64,000 bases of DNA from Geothrix sp. 21YS21S-2 (GCF_030846775.1 NZ_CP132910.1:2514001-2578000), one strand, 5' to 3'. Positions 25,096 through 34,163 are shown, counted from the stretch's first letter. Notes: generated by a model not told the origin, from the letters alone. Program-made: numbers and translations.

Positions 25096-25887
25096 ATGAC
25101 GGCCACCCGATCCCTCCTGCCCCCGCGCCTCCGCCAAGCCGGCAAGGTCCTCACCAGCGGAATCCTCTTCACCCTCCTGGGCGTGGGAGGCTGCGTGTGC
25201 ACCCTGCTCATCCGGCCCGTCCTGGCCGTGCTGCCGGGGGGCCGGGAAGCGCGCCGGCGGCGGGCGGCGCGCATCATCCGGCGCTTCTTCAGGCTCTTCG
25301 TCTTCGGGCTGGAGGCTTCGGGGATCCTGCAGGTGGAGACGGACGGGATGCCCCAGGGGCTCAAGGGCGCCCTCATCCTGGCGAACCACCCCTCGTACCT
25401 GGACATCGTGATCCTCATCGCCCTGCTGCCGGACACGGTGTGCGTGGTGAAGGAGGCGGTCTGGAACAACCTCTTCTTCGGTCCGCTGGTGCGGGCCGCG
25501 GGCTTCATCAACAACCAGGGGCCGGATGAGGTGCTGGAGCACTGCGGCCTCGCCCTCGCCTCGGGGCAGAACCTCGTGATCTTCCCGGAAGGGGGCCGCA
25601 CCCGCCCGGGCCCGCCCCTGAGGTTCAAGCGGGGAGCGGCCCACCTGGCCCTGAGGACAGGCGCCCCCATCCTGCCGGTGCGCGTATCCGTGGACCCGCC
25701 CCTCCTGGCCAAGGGGGACCGCTGGTACATGGTCCCGGCGCCCACCTGCAGGTTCCGCTTCGCCTTCGGCGACTGGGTCCACGCCCCGGCGGCGGCGGAG
25801 GCGGACCACCCCCGGGAGGCCCGGATCCTCACGCGGATCCTGGAGAGCCGCTTCAACGAGGAGAGCCATGGCTCCCACGCCCTTTGA
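25096..25887 (+). CDS. 1-acylglycerol-3-phosphate acyltransferase-like (PlsC family)
   Basis: 263 residues. An N-terminal membrane helix is followed by the acyltransferase motifs NHPSYLD (catalytic His-x4-Asp) and FPEGGRTR. It would move an acyl group from ACP or CoA to a lipid or sugar. The next gene, an ACP, overlaps its end by 20 bases, so the pair is translationally coupled: this enzyme may take its acyl chain from that ACP. PlsC-like enzymes occur in aryl-polyene clusters, where they attach the polyene to a lipid. ATG 25096 is preferred over 25075. Confidence 0.85.
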   Translation: MTATRSLLPPRLRQAGKVLTSGILFTLLGVGGCVCTLLIRPVLAVLPGGREARRRRAARIIRRFFRLFVFGLEASGILQVETDGMPQGLKGALILANHPSYLDIVILIALLPDTVCVVKEAVWNNLFFGPLVRAAGFINNQGPDEVLEHCGLALASGQNLVIFPEGGRTRPGPPLRFKRGAAHLALRTGAPILPVRVSVDPPLLAKGDRWYMVPAPTCRFRFAFGDWVHAPAAAEADHPREARILTRILESRFNEESHGSHAL

Positions 25888-26131
25888 GCTGAAGGTCTTC
25901 ATCATCGAGGCCCTGGACCTGGAGGACCTCCGTCCCGGGGACATCGGCGACGACCAGCCCCTGTTCAAGGGGGGCCTGGGGCTGGATTCCGTGGACGCCC
26001 TGGAGCTGGCCATGGCCCTGAAGCGCCGTTTCGGCGCCACGGTCGAGGAGGCCGGATCCCTCCAGGGACGCCTGGGCACCGTGCGGGCCCTGGCCGCATG
26101 GCTCGCCGAGGGGGGCGGAAAAACCGGGTGA
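25868..26131 (+). CDS. Acyl carrier protein, polyene cluster (first)
   Basis: 87 residues, four-helix ACP fold with GLDSVDALEL; Ser41 is the 4'-phosphopantetheine site. It starts inside the acyltransferase gene after GAGGAGAG. Its helix II lacks the extended acidic motif of primary-metabolism AcpP, so it looks specialised for the cluster. Confidence 0.9.
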   Translation: MAPTPFELKVFIIEALDLEDLRPGDIGDDQPLFKGGLGLDSVDALELAMALKRRFGATVEEAGSLQGRLGTVRALAAWLAEGGGKTG

Positions 26132-26190
26132 AACCGGGCGGACGAGAGGTCTACACTTGTTTTATCCAAACCTGCCCCCGGGAGTGAACC

Positions 26191-26637
26191 ATGAAGCCTG
26201 CGGTCGTACTCGCCACCATCGCCATCCTGCTGGGAGCGCCCGCGCTCGAGGCCGGCACCAAGCTCTCCCGGGCCGTGGTGGACGGCAATCTCCAGCTGGC
26301 CAAGAACCTCGTGGAGACCGGGGAGAAGGTCAACGACGTGGACAAGTGGGGCTGGACGCCCCTGGCCTGGGCGGCCTACTACGGGCACCCGGTCATCGTG
26401 AAGTGGCTCCTGGAACAGGGAGCGGATCCCAACATCCTGACCTTCAAGGAATACGGACGCTACAAGCCGGGCGTGTCGCCGCTGCTCCTGGCCGCCTACT
26501 ACGGGTACGAGGAGATCGTGGCCGACCTGCTCAAGGCCAAGGCCGACCCCGACATCGCGGACGTCTCCGGCAGGAAGCCCGTGGACTACGCCCGGGATTT
26601 CGGGTTCACCAGGTGCGTGGAGCTGCTTTCCCGGTAG
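26191..26637 (+). CDS. Periplasmic ankyrin-repeat protein
   Basis: 148 residues: signal peptide (1-21) followed by three to four ankyrin repeats (DKWGWTPLAWAAYYG, then PLLLAAYYGYEEIV, then a SGRKPVDYA unit). The protein is closely similar to the C-terminal ankyrin part of the caspase-like protein at 51300-52871, sharing DKWGW-PL-WA-YYG, RGADPN/QGADPN and AAYYGYE/AAYFGYE. It would bind protein partners in the periplasm. It lies in the polyene cluster by position, but no direct role is seen. Its 3' end overlaps the convergent glycosyltransferase gene by 32 bases. Confidence 0.85.
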   Translation: MKPAVVLATIAILLGAPALEAGTKLSRAVVDGNLQLAKNLVETGEKVNDVDKWGWTPLAWAAYYGHPVIVKWLLEQGADPNILTFKEYGRYKPGVSPLLLAAYYGYEEIVADLLKAKADPDIADVSGRKPVDYARDFGFTRCVELLSR

Positions 26638-27769
26638 ACCGGAACCGCCTGATCAGCACGTAGACCGGCAGCGCGAGGAGCAGCCCCAGCAGGGGCCCCA
26701 CCACCAGGGACCCCAGCAGCCACTCCCAGAGCCTCTGGGGGAATTCGGCGACCAGGCCCTGGCGGTTCCAGGCGGTCCACCAGCGCCCGTGGAGGAGCAG
26801 GTGCCCCGCCTGCACGCAGAGGAAGGGCACGAAGGGGGCCACGCAGACGTTGGAGGCGCCCATGCCGGCCAGCTTGTTGAGGTGCAGGCGGTGGTGCACG
26901 AAGGCGATGACCACCAGGCCGAAGGGGATGATGGGCAGGCTGCCCAGGAAGACGCCCAGCCCCGCCGCGGTGGCCAGCGCCGCGGGGCTGTCGTGCTCGG
27001 TGGCAAGGGTCCGCAGGAAGGCCCGGGGCGACGCCAGGGCCCGCCGGGCCTCTCCGGCCAGGGGCGGCCCCTGGCGATGGAACAGGGCGCGCACGACCAG
27101 GAACGTGTGGAGCGCGGTGAGCCGCAGGTTGTCCCGGAAGGCCCGGAAGTGGGAGACGCGCTCGCGGCCGGGCTGGTAGAGGACCCGGATGGGGGCCTCC
27201 ACGATGGCCAGGCCCGCCCAGGCCCCGCGCACCAGGACCTCCACCTCGAAGGCGTAGCGCCGGGAGCGGAACCGGCATCCGGTGAGGAACGCCACGGGGT
27301 AGACCCGGAAGCCGCTCTGGGTGTCGCGCAGGTCGCGCCCGCACTCCAGGCGGACCCAGAAGTTGGAGAAGGCGCGGCCGAAGCGGCTGGACCCGGGCAC
27401 CTCCGGGCCGTCCATGGCGCGCACGCCGATGGCGATGGCGGGCCAGTGCGCCGCGGCGGCGGCGATGAGCGCCGGGGCGTCGGCGGGGTAGTGCTGTCCG
27501 TCGGCGTCGATGGAGAGCAGGGCCCCGAAGCCCTCGGCCGCGGCCGCCCGGGCCCCGGCCAGGAGCGCGGCGCCCTTGCCCTGGTTGGGCTCCAGGCGGA
27601 GGGTGCGCACGGGGAGGTCCGCCACCCGCTCCAGGGCGCCGTCGCGGCTGCCGTCGTCCACCACCAGCACGGGCAGCCCCTGGCCGAGCAGCCCCTCCAC
27701 GACCCCGCGCAGGGTGGCGGCGTGGTCGTACACCGGCACCACCGCCAGGACGCGGGGCGCCTCAGTCAT
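26606..27769 (-). CDS. GT2 glycosyltransferase with DUF2062 membrane domain
   Basis: 387 residues. Residues 1 to about 240 are a GT-A family 2 transferase (VVPVYDHA, VVDDGSRDG, SIDADGQHYP as the DxD site). Residues about 275-375 are a DUF2062 membrane domain (LATAAGLGVFLGSLPIIPFG plus further helices). DUF2062-linked GT2 proteins occur in polyene and lipid-glycan clusters. The enzyme would transfer a sugar to a polyprenyl or polyene lipid at the inner membrane. It overlaps the upstream deacetylase gene by 8 bases, so both are co-translated. Confidence 0.88.
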   Translation of the reverse strand: MTEAPRVLAVVPVYDHAATLRGVVEGLLGQGLPVLVVDDGSRDGALERVADLPVRTLRLEPNQGKGAALLAGARAAAAEGFGALLSIDADGQHYPADAPALIAAAAAHWPAIAIGVRAMDGPEVPGSSRFGRAFSNFWVRLECGRDLRDTQSGFRVYPVAFLTGCRFRSRRYAFEVEVLVRGAWAGLAIVEAPIRVLYQPGRERVSHFRAFRDNLRLTALHTFLVVRALFHRQGPPLAGEARRALASPRAFLRTLATEHDSPAALATAAGLGVFLGSLPIIPFGLVVIAFVHHRLHLNKLAGMGASNVCVAPFVPFLCVQAGHLLLHGRWWTAWNRQGLVAEFPQRLWEWLLGSLVVGPLLGLLLALPVYVLIRRFRSTGKAAPRTW

Positions 27770-29213
27770 GGGAAGGGCCCGGCCAGCGCCCCTCCACTTC
27801 CAGGATCATGCCGCCCCGGCCGAAGAGCTTGAGGAGGTGCCCCTCGGCGCGCACGGTCTCGATGCCCGCCGCGCCCAGGAGCCGGACCACTTCCCGCCGG
27901 GAGCGGGACTTGAGCCAGATGCCCTGGCGCAGCGCGTTGCCCACCTGGGTCCAGAACCGCAGGAAGGACGTGCGCGCGGTGATGAAGTACACGGGGGCGC
28001 CGGGCTCGAGGTGGGGCGCCAGGCGCCGGAAGAAGGCCGGCAGGTCCTGGAAGTACTCGAAGACGAGGAAGGAGAAGACGGCGGCGTAGGGGCCCTCGAA
28101 GGCAAAGGACTCCGCGTCCCCCTCCAGGGCGCGGATGTTCGTGACGCCCGCGGCCGCGGCCTTGCGCTCCAGGTGGCGCAGCATGTTCCCGGAGAGGTCC
28201 ACGGCGTGCACCTCCGCGCAGCGCCGGGCCAGCTCCAGGGTGAAGATGCCCGTGCCCGCGCCCAGTTCCAGCACGGTGCCCCGCCCCCGGAGGAGGTCGG
28301 GGAGGCGCCTGCGGAAGAGCTCGAGTTCCAGGTTCCGGCTCAGGGCCACGGCGGTGCCGAACTGCTCCTGGTCGTAGGTGCCGGCGAGGTCGTCGTAGAA
28401 GCTTTCGGCGGCGCCCTGGGTCTCCAGGCCGCGCTGCATCAGGGCCCGGCCCAGGAGCGCGGACGGGGGCACCACCTCCAGGCCCCGCTCGCCCAGTCCG
28501 CGCACCACGGCCTCCAGCTCCCCCAGCAGCTCGTCCACGGTGGCCCGGGTGGGCCTCACGTCGTGCAGGAGGATCAGGTCCCCGGGCCGGACCTTGTCCA
28601 GGATGCGCCGGGCCAGGCCCGGCACCCGGCGGTTGCCCTGGTCCAGGGCCCGGCAGCTGAAGTTCACGCAGAACATGCCGTGGTCCAGGAGCACCGGCCA
28701 CAGCCGGGAGCTGGTGATCCCCACCGGCGGCCGGAAGGCCCGGGGCAGGATGCCGAAACCCTTGAAGATCTCCTGGGCCCGGGCCACCTCCTCGCGGAGG
28801 ATCTTCTGGCCCCGGAGCATGAGCATCGGGAAGTGGTGCCAGCTGTGGCTGCCGACCTCATGGCCCCGGGCGAGGATGTCGCGCACGAGGTCCGGGTTCG
28901 CCTCGGCCTTGGCGGCCACCAGGAAGAAGGCCGCCTTCAGGCCGTGGCGGTCCAGGAGGTCCAGGACCGCGGGGGTCGCCGCGGGATCCGGCCCGTCGTC
29001 GAAGCTCAGCGCCACGCGGGGCGACCTGCGGCTGCCCCGGGACAGGATGGGCAGGAAGAAGCCGAAGCGCGGCAGGAAGGGGGCCACCCCGCAGAGGAGG
29101 ACGAAGAGGGCCAAGGGCAAAGCGGCCAATCGAACGTCCACGAAAAGCAGGAGGAAAGCCAGCTGGAACGCGGTGAGGGCCGCCAGGTGGGCCACGGTCA
29201 GGGGGAAGCGCAT
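27762..29213 (-). CDS. Fusion of NodB-type polysaccharide deacetylase and SAM methyltransferase
   Basis: 483 residues. Residues 1-45 hold two hydrophobic segments. Residues about 60-250 are a NodB carbohydrate-esterase 4 domain: VALSFDDGPD, HEVGSHSWHHF (metal His pair), FRPPVG and LILLHDV. Residues about 270-475 are a class I methyltransferase (VLELGAGTGIFTLEL, HAVDLSGNML, FSFLVFEYFQDL). One protein could thus N-deacetylate a sugar and methylate the product, or methylate the polyene itself. The gene is divergent from the first radical SAM gene over a 67-base spacer with AT-rich -10-like sequences. Confidence 0.88.
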   Translation of the reverse strand: MRFPLTVAHLAALTAFQLAFLLLFVDVRLAALPLALFVLLCGVAPFLPRFGFFLPILSRGSRRSPRVALSFDDGPDPAATPAVLDLLDRHGLKAAFFLVAAKAEANPDLVRDILARGHEVGSHSWHHFPMLMLRGQKILREEVARAQEIFKGFGILPRAFRPPVGITSSRLWPVLLDHGMFCVNFSCRALDQGNRRVPGLARRILDKVRPGDLILLHDVRPTRATVDELLGELEAVVRGLGERGLEVVPPSALLGRALMQRGLETQGAAESFYDDLAGTYDQEQFGTAVALSRNLELELFRRRLPDLLRGRGTVLELGAGTGIFTLELARRCAEVHAVDLSGNMLRHLERKAAAAGVTNIRALEGDAESFAFEGPYAAVFSFLVFEYFQDLPAFFRRLAPHLEPGAPVYFITARTSFLRFWTQVGNALRQGIWLKSRSRREVVRLLGAAGIETVRAEGHLLKLFGRGGMILEVEGRWPGPSHD

Positions 29214-29280
29214 GTGTGCTATATTACAGAATTACGAACAGGTACGGGCTTTCGGGCATGCCCTCTGATCCTGGGGCCCC
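29214..29280. promoter_or_regulatory. Divergent promoter region of the polyene tailoring genes
   Basis: This 67-base spacer separates divergent starts. The AT-rich stretch CTATATTAC at its left end gives a plausible TAATAT -10 on the minus strand; the plus-strand promoter is not clear. Confidence 0.35.
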
Positions 29281-30630
29281 ATGAGTCGAATCCTCCTAGT
29301 CTCCGCCAATCTGACCCTGGAGCCCTACCCGGTCTACCCCCTGGGGATGGCGGTGGTGGCGGGGTCGCTGGCCGCGCGGGGCCACCTGGTGGAGCAGTTC
29401 GACTTCCTGGCCGCGGGCGCCTCGGCGGCCGCCTTCACGGCGCGCGTGCGCGATTTCGGCCCGGACTTCCTGGGCATCTCCATGCGCAACCTGGACACCT
29501 GCGATTCCCTGGTGGATTCAGACTACCCGGCCGTGGCGCGGCGCCTGGTGGAACTGGCCCGGACCTGCACGGACGCCCCCGTCATCCTGGGGGGCCCGGC
29601 CTTCACGATCCTGCCTGAGGCGATCCTCGCCTACACGGGCGCCGACCACGGCGTCGCCGGCGAAGGGGAGGGCGCGGCGGCGGACCTGGTGGAGGCCCTG
29701 GCCGCGGGCCGGACGATGCCCCGCATCCACCGCAATGCCGGCCTGGCCCCGGAGATGGCGGCCCCGCGCTACGACGAGGCCATCGTGCGCTTCTACCAGG
29801 AGGCCTCGGGTCTCCTGAACATCCAGACCAAGCGGGGCTGCTCCCACCAGTGCGTCTACTGCAACTACCCGGCCCTGGAAGGGTCGGCCTACCGCGCGCG
29901 GGACCCGCGCGCCGTCGTCGACGACCTGGAGGAGGCCCACGCCCGCTTCGGCCAGGCCGACTTCTTCATCGCCGACGCGGTGTTCAACGACCACGGCGGC
30001 CAGCACATGGAGGTGGTCGAGGAGCTGCTGCGCCGCGCGCTGCCCATAAGGTGGTCCTGCTACATGCGCCCCAGCCTGCTGCGCGAAACGGACCTGCGCC
30101 TCATGGCCAGGGCCGGCCTGCGCGCCGCCGAACTGGGCACGGACGCCACCACCGACGCGACCCTGCGGGCCCTGGGCAAGGGCTTCACCTTCGACGAGGC
30201 GGTGGAGGCCAACGAGCTCTTCGTGGCCTGCCGCGTCCCCTGCGCGCACTTCGTGATGTTCGGCGGGCCCGGGGAGACCGAGGCCACGGTCGCCGAGGGC
30301 CTGGCCAACCTGCAGCGGCTGCGCAGAACCGCGGTCTTCGCCTTCTCGGGCATCCGCATCTTCCCCGCCACCGCCCTGCACCGCCTGGCCCTGCTGGAGG
30401 GCAAGGTGGGGCCGGACACCGACCTGCGCGAGCCTGTCTACTACCACGCCGCCGGTGTGGACGTCAGGGCCATGGAGGCCCGCATCGAGGCGGCCTTCCG
30501 GGGCCACAGGGACCGGTTCTTCCCGCCCGAGCGGGGCCGGGAGCGCATGACGGCCCTGCAGGCCATGGGGTTCCGGGGGCTCATCTGGGATTCCCTCATC
30601 CGCTACCCGAAGGATGCGCAGCCGTGCTGA
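29281..30630 (+). CDS. B12-binding radical SAM protein 1
   Basis: 449 residues. Residues 1-150 are a cobalamin-binding Rossmann domain (ILLVSANL at the N-terminus; VILGGPAFTILPEAIL; GVAGEGEGA) without the DxHxxG motif, as is usual in this group. The radical SAM core follows, with C187, C191 and C194 (CSHQCVYC) for the 4Fe-4S cluster. Such enzymes methylate or rearrange unreactive carbons. The overall order resembles the B12-radical SAM proteins of lipid clusters proposed for ladderane formation; that link is a hypothesis. GTG of the next gene lies inside its last codons. Confidence 0.88.
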   Translation: MSRILLVSANLTLEPYPVYPLGMAVVAGSLAARGHLVEQFDFLAAGASAAAFTARVRDFGPDFLGISMRNLDTCDSLVDSDYPAVARRLVELARTCTDAPVILGGPAFTILPEAILAYTGADHGVAGEGEGAAADLVEALAAGRTMPRIHRNAGLAPEMAAPRYDEAIVRFYQEASGLLNIQTKRGCSHQCVYCNYPALEGSAYRARDPRAVVDDLEEAHARFGQADFFIADAVFNDHGGQHMEVVEELLRRALPIRWSCYMRPSLLRETDLRLMARAGLRAAELGTDATTDATLRALGKGFTFDEAVEANELFVACRVPCAHFVMFGGPGETEATVAEGLANLQRLRRTAVFAFSGIRIFPATALHRLALLEGKVGPDTDLREPVYYHAAGVDVRAMEARIEAAFRGHRDRFFPPERGRERMTALQAMGFRGLIWDSLIRYPKDAQPC

Positions 30631-32075
30631 ACTACCGGAAGATCCTCCTCATCCATCCGCTCGGGTACCGCGCCGGCGCCGCCGGGCAGGACATCTCCCG
30701 GGTCGCCAACCTCATGCCGCCCCTGGGGCTGGCGAGCCTGGCGGCGTACCTGGACGCCCGGGGCATGGAAACCGCGATCATCGACTGCTTCGCGAACCCG
30801 GATTCCGACGGCCTCATCGAGGCGCACCTTCGCGCCGAGCGCCCGGGCTTCGTGGGCTTCAGCTGCACCACCTCGAGCTTCCTGGACGGCGTGCGCATCG
30901 CGGAGCTGGCCAAGCGGGCCTGCCCCGGGGTCCTGAGCGTCTTCGGGGGGCCCCACATCTCGGCCCTGAAGGAGCGCCTGCTGCGGGAGTACCCCGCCAT
31001 GGACTTCGCCGTGGCCGGCGAGGGCGAGGAGACCCTGCGCGAGCTGATGGACGGCGGCTTCGAGACGCCGGCCCAGGTGCGGGGCCTCATCTGGCGGGAC
31101 GGCCCGGACGGGGACATCCGCTTCAACGGCTACCGGACCGGGCTGGAGCTGGACAGCCTCCCCTTCCCCGCCTACGGCAAGCTCGCGGGTTTTCCGGGCG
31201 CCTACAAGCTGCCCATCTTCAACTACCCCACCGTCCCCAACACCAGCTGCATCTCCAGCCGGGGCTGCCCCTACGCGTGCTCCTACTGCGACCGGAGCGT
31301 GTTCCAGCGCAGCTTCCGGTCCAACTCGGCGGAGTACCTCTACGACCACATGCGCATGCTGCGCGGGCGCTTCGGCATCCGCCACATCAACTTCTACGAC
31401 GACCAGTTCACCCTGGACCGCCGGCGGGTGGAGCGGCTCACGGACCGGCTCCTGGCCGAACCCCTGGGGATGACCTTCAACTGCGCCGTGCGGGCCGAGC
31501 ACATCGACCCGGACCTGGTGGGCCGCATGAAGCGGGCCGGGTGCTGGATGATGAGCCTGGGTATCGAGACCGGCGACGCCGAGCTCCTGGCCCGGCACCG
31601 CCAGAACCCCGACCTCGAACACCTGGCCGGAAAGATCCGCACCATCAGCGCCGCGGGCATCCGCACCAAGGGCCTGCTCATGATCGGGCTCCCCGGGGAG
31701 ACCGAGGCCAGCATCCGCCGCAGCATGGACTACGTCTTCTCCCTGCCCGTGGACGACTTCAACCTCGCCAAGTTCACGCCCTTCCCCGGTTCGCCCATCT
31801 ACGACGGCATCCGCGAGCTGGGGGACTTCGACGAGGACTGGGAGAAGATGGACTGCATGAACTTCCAGTTCGTGACCCGCGGCATGACCCGGGAGCGGCT
31901 GGAGGAGCTGTTCCGGGAGTTCTACGAGCGGCACTTCAAGCGGCCCAAGGTGCTGTGGGGCTACGTCACCATGCTCTGGCGTTCCCCCGACAGCTGGCTT
32001 CGCTTCCTGGCCGGACTGGGGAGCTTCCTGCGCTTCACCCGCTCCACCCGGCGCATGATGGCACGGGAGGACTAG
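30624..32075 (+). CDS. B12-binding radical SAM protein 2 (BchE-like)
   Basis: 483 residues from GTG 30624, overlapping the upstream gene by 7 bases. A B12-binding domain fills residues 1-165 (NLMPPLGLASLAAYLDARG, VFGGPHIS, VAGEGEETLRELM), then a radical SAM core with C215, C219 and C222 (CPYACSYC), and a DUF4080/BchE-like C-terminal part. Homologues insert methyl groups or do oxidative carbon chemistry. It ends one base into the acyltransferase start (TAG/GTG overlap), so the whole cassette is coupled. Substrate unknown, probably the polyene chain or its lipid anchor. Confidence 0.88.
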   Translation: MLNYRKILLIHPLGYRAGAAGQDISRVANLMPPLGLASLAAYLDARGMETAIIDCFANPDSDGLIEAHLRAERPGFVGFSCTTSSFLDGVRIAELAKRACPGVLSVFGGPHISALKERLLREYPAMDFAVAGEGEETLRELMDGGFETPAQVRGLIWRDGPDGDIRFNGYRTGLELDSLPFPAYGKLAGFPGAYKLPIFNYPTVPNTSCISSRGCPYACSYCDRSVFQRSFRSNSAEYLYDHMRMLRGRFGIRHINFYDDQFTLDRRRVERLTDRLLAEPLGMTFNCAVRAEHIDPDLVGRMKRAGCWMMSLGIETGDAELLARHRQNPDLEHLAGKIRTISAAGIRTKGLLMIGLPGETEASIRRSMDYVFSLPVDDFNLAKFTPFPGSPIYDGIRELGDFDEDWEKMDCMNFQFVTRGMTRERLEELFREFYERHFKRPKVLWGYVTMLWRSPDSWLRFLAGLGSFLRFTRSTRRMMARED

Positions 32076-32989
32076 TGGAGCCCGGCCGGATCGAGTGGCG
32101 GATTCGAGGCATCGGAACCCGGTGGCAGCTGGGCTTCTTCCACGGGCTGATCCGGCTGGCGGGGCGGTCCGTGGCCTACGCCCTGGCGGACCTGGTGAGC
32201 CTCTACTACACCCTCACCCGGCCTTCCATCCGCCATCGGTGCCGGCCGTACCTCGCCCACCGGTTCCCCGGGCGCACCGGGCTCCGGCGCCTGGTGGACA
32301 CCTTCCGCCTGAGCCGCACGTTCGCGCGGCTCATGGTGGACCAGGCCGCCCAGCGGATCCTGGGCCGGGGGGAGTTCATCACCCACCTGCGGGGCCGCGC
32401 GGACCTGGCGGCCCTCCTCGCCGAAGGCCGGGGCCTGGTCATCGTCACCGCCCACGTGGGGGCCTGGCAGCTGGGCATGGCCAACCTCGCCCACCTGGAC
32501 CGCCCCATCTCCGTGCTGGCGCGGTTCGACGCGGGGGACGCCAGCTCCCCCTTCCAGGCCTTCGCCGGCCGCGACTTCCGGATCATCGACCCGGAGGCCT
32601 TCCTGGGCGGCGTCCCGGACATGCTGGGCGCGCTGCAGCGCGGCGAGGTCCTGTGCCTCATGGGGGACCGGGCCTGGGGCGCCAGCGGCGGCACCGTGGC
32701 GGTGGACTTCCTGGGCGGCCCGGTGCCGCTGCCCTTCACCGCCTACAAGCTGGCCTCGGCCACCGGGGCGCCCGTGGCGGTGCTCTTCCCCTTCAAGCCC
32801 GGTCCGGACCAGTACGAGATGCAGCTGGCCGCCGTGGTCCGCGTCCCGCCCGGCCTGGGACGGGCCCCGGAGGCCTACCTCCCCTACGCCGCCGCCTACG
32901 CCCAGGCCCTGGCGGGCTTCCTGGACGCCTATCCCTACCACTTCTTCAACTTCTTCGACCTGTGGGCCGGAGAGACCGGCCCCCGGTGA
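32075..32989 (+). CDS. LpxL/HtrB-like lipid acyltransferase
   Basis: 304 residues from GTG 32075, sharing one base with the stop of the radical SAM gene. Residues 30-55 are hydrophobic; the acyltransferase motif is TAHVGAWQ, with H127 but Gln132 in place of the usual Glu/Asp of the HxxxxE/D motif. Later blocks (LMGDRAWG, DFLGGP) match the LABLAT family. Such enzymes occur in polyene clusters and probably transfer an acyl or aryl-polyene chain to a lipid anchor. The Gln replacement could lower activity or mark a special donor. Confidence 0.82.
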   Translation: MEPGRIEWRIRGIGTRWQLGFFHGLIRLAGRSVAYALADLVSLYYTLTRPSIRHRCRPYLAHRFPGRTGLRRLVDTFRLSRTFARLMVDQAAQRILGRGEFITHLRGRADLAALLAEGRGLVIVTAHVGAWQLGMANLAHLDRPISVLARFDAGDASSPFQAFAGRDFRIIDPEAFLGGVPDMLGALQRGEVLCLMGDRAWGASGGTVAVDFLGGPVPLPFTAYKLASATGAPVAVLFPFKPGPDQYEMQLAAVVRVPPGLGRAPEAYLPYAAAYAQALAGFLDAYPYHFFNFFDLWAGETGPR

Positions 32990-32999
32990 ACGCGACGCC

Positions 33000-34163
33000 A
33001 TGCGCTTCCTGATCCTGCCGGGCAGCAACGCCCTGTCCCACCTCGCCAAGGGCCTGGCCCTGCGGGAGGCCCTCCTGGCCAGGGGCCACGAAGTGGCCTT
33101 CGCCACCACCCCGGCCCGCTCCCCCTTCCTGGCGGAACTGGGCGTGCCCCACCACCTGCTGCCCGACCTGCAGGAGGCCGACCAGGGGTCGGCCCCGGCC
33201 TACGCCTGGTTCCGCCAACCCGAGCGGTTCCTCCGGGTGGTCCAGGCGGAGCGGGCGCTCATGGCCGAGGTGCGGGCCCAGCGGGTCGTGGGCGTCTTCC
33301 GGTTCACGGCCACCACCTCCGCGGCCCTGGCGGGCCTGCCCTGCGACACCCTGGCCTGCGGCTGCATGATCCCGGCCTTCCGGGGCGTCCTGGGGTTCGG
33401 GGAGGGCGAGCCGGGGGCGGCCGAACAGGGGGTGTTCCTGGAGGCCTTCTTCCGCGGGGCGGCCCGCCGGGTGTCCATGGCCCTGGGGGCCCTGGGCCGG
33501 CCGGCCGTGCAGGATGCGCGCGCCCTCCTGCTGGGCGGCCGCACCTTCCTGTGGGACACCCCCGGCTTCCAGCCCCTGGCCGCCTCGGAAGGCCTGGAAC
33601 ACGTGGGCCCCCTGGCCTGGAATCGCTGGCCCCGGGCGGGCGGGGCGGTTCCCGGCGCGCCCCTGGCCGTCCTCTCCATGGGCACGGCCCTGCCCCCGGG
33701 CGCGGGACCCGCCCGACTCCTTGATAGGCTGCTGGCCCTGGGCTACCGGGTCGCCCTGGCCGGCGGGGGCCACCCGGCTCCGGACCGGAACGACCCGCGC
33801 ATCACCGCCTACACCTACGCCCCCATGAACGGCCTGCTGGAGCGGGCCGCCCTCCTCGTCTGCCACGGAGGCCAGCAGACCGTCTTCGAGGCCCTGGCCC
33901 ACGGCGTGCCCGTGGGCGTCTTTCCCTTCCACCCGGAACAGGCCCAGAACGGGCTCTGCCTGGAGCGGCTGGGGGCTGGCGCCCGGCTGGTTCCCCCCAC
34001 GGTCTTCTGGGGGTCCAGCGACGTCTATGCCCGGGCCCTGGAGGCCATGGACGATGCGGAGCTGGACGCCCGCATCCTCGCCCTGCGGGACCTGACCGCC
34101 CGCACCCCGGACCCGGGCCTGGACCGGGGAGCCGAACGTCTGGCGGAACGGCTGGAGACCTGA
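33000..34163 (+). CDS. GT1-family glycosyltransferase
   Basis: 387 residues with GT-B architecture. The N-terminal half begins MRFLILPGSNALSHLAKGLAL; the C-terminal half has APMNGLLERAALLVCHGGQQTVFEALAHG, the UDP-sugar-binding region of UGT/macrolide-type glycosyltransferases (HGG motif). It would glycosylate a hydroxyl of a lipophilic product, here probably the polyene. Its start lies 10 bases after the acyltransferase gene; its stop overlaps the fusion gene by one base. Confidence 0.86.
   Translation: MRFLILPGSNALSHLAKGLALREALLARGHEVAFATTPARSPFLAELGVPHHLLPDLQEADQGSAPAYAWFRQPERFLRVVQAERALMAEVRAQRVVGVFRFTATTSAALAGLPCDTLACGCMIPAFRGVLGFGEGEPGAAEQGVFLEAFFRGAARRVSMALGALGRPAVQDARALLLGGRTFLWDTPGFQPLAASEGLEHVGPLAWNRWPRAGGAVPGAPLAVLSMGTALPPGAGPARLLDRLLALGYRVALAGGGHPAPDRNDPRITAYTYAPMNGLLERAALLVCHGGQQTVFEALAHGVPVGVFPFHPEQAQNGLCLERLGAGARLVPPTVFWGSSDVYARALEAMDDAELDARILALRDLTARTPDPGLDRGAERLAERLET

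Noticed and set aside
29281-32075. A ladderane lipid pathway
   Set aside because: Only the B12-radical SAM plus type II fatty-acid gene combination is shared; the ammonia-lyase, ligase and DUF3261 genes point to an aryl polyene. Kept only as a test hypothesis.
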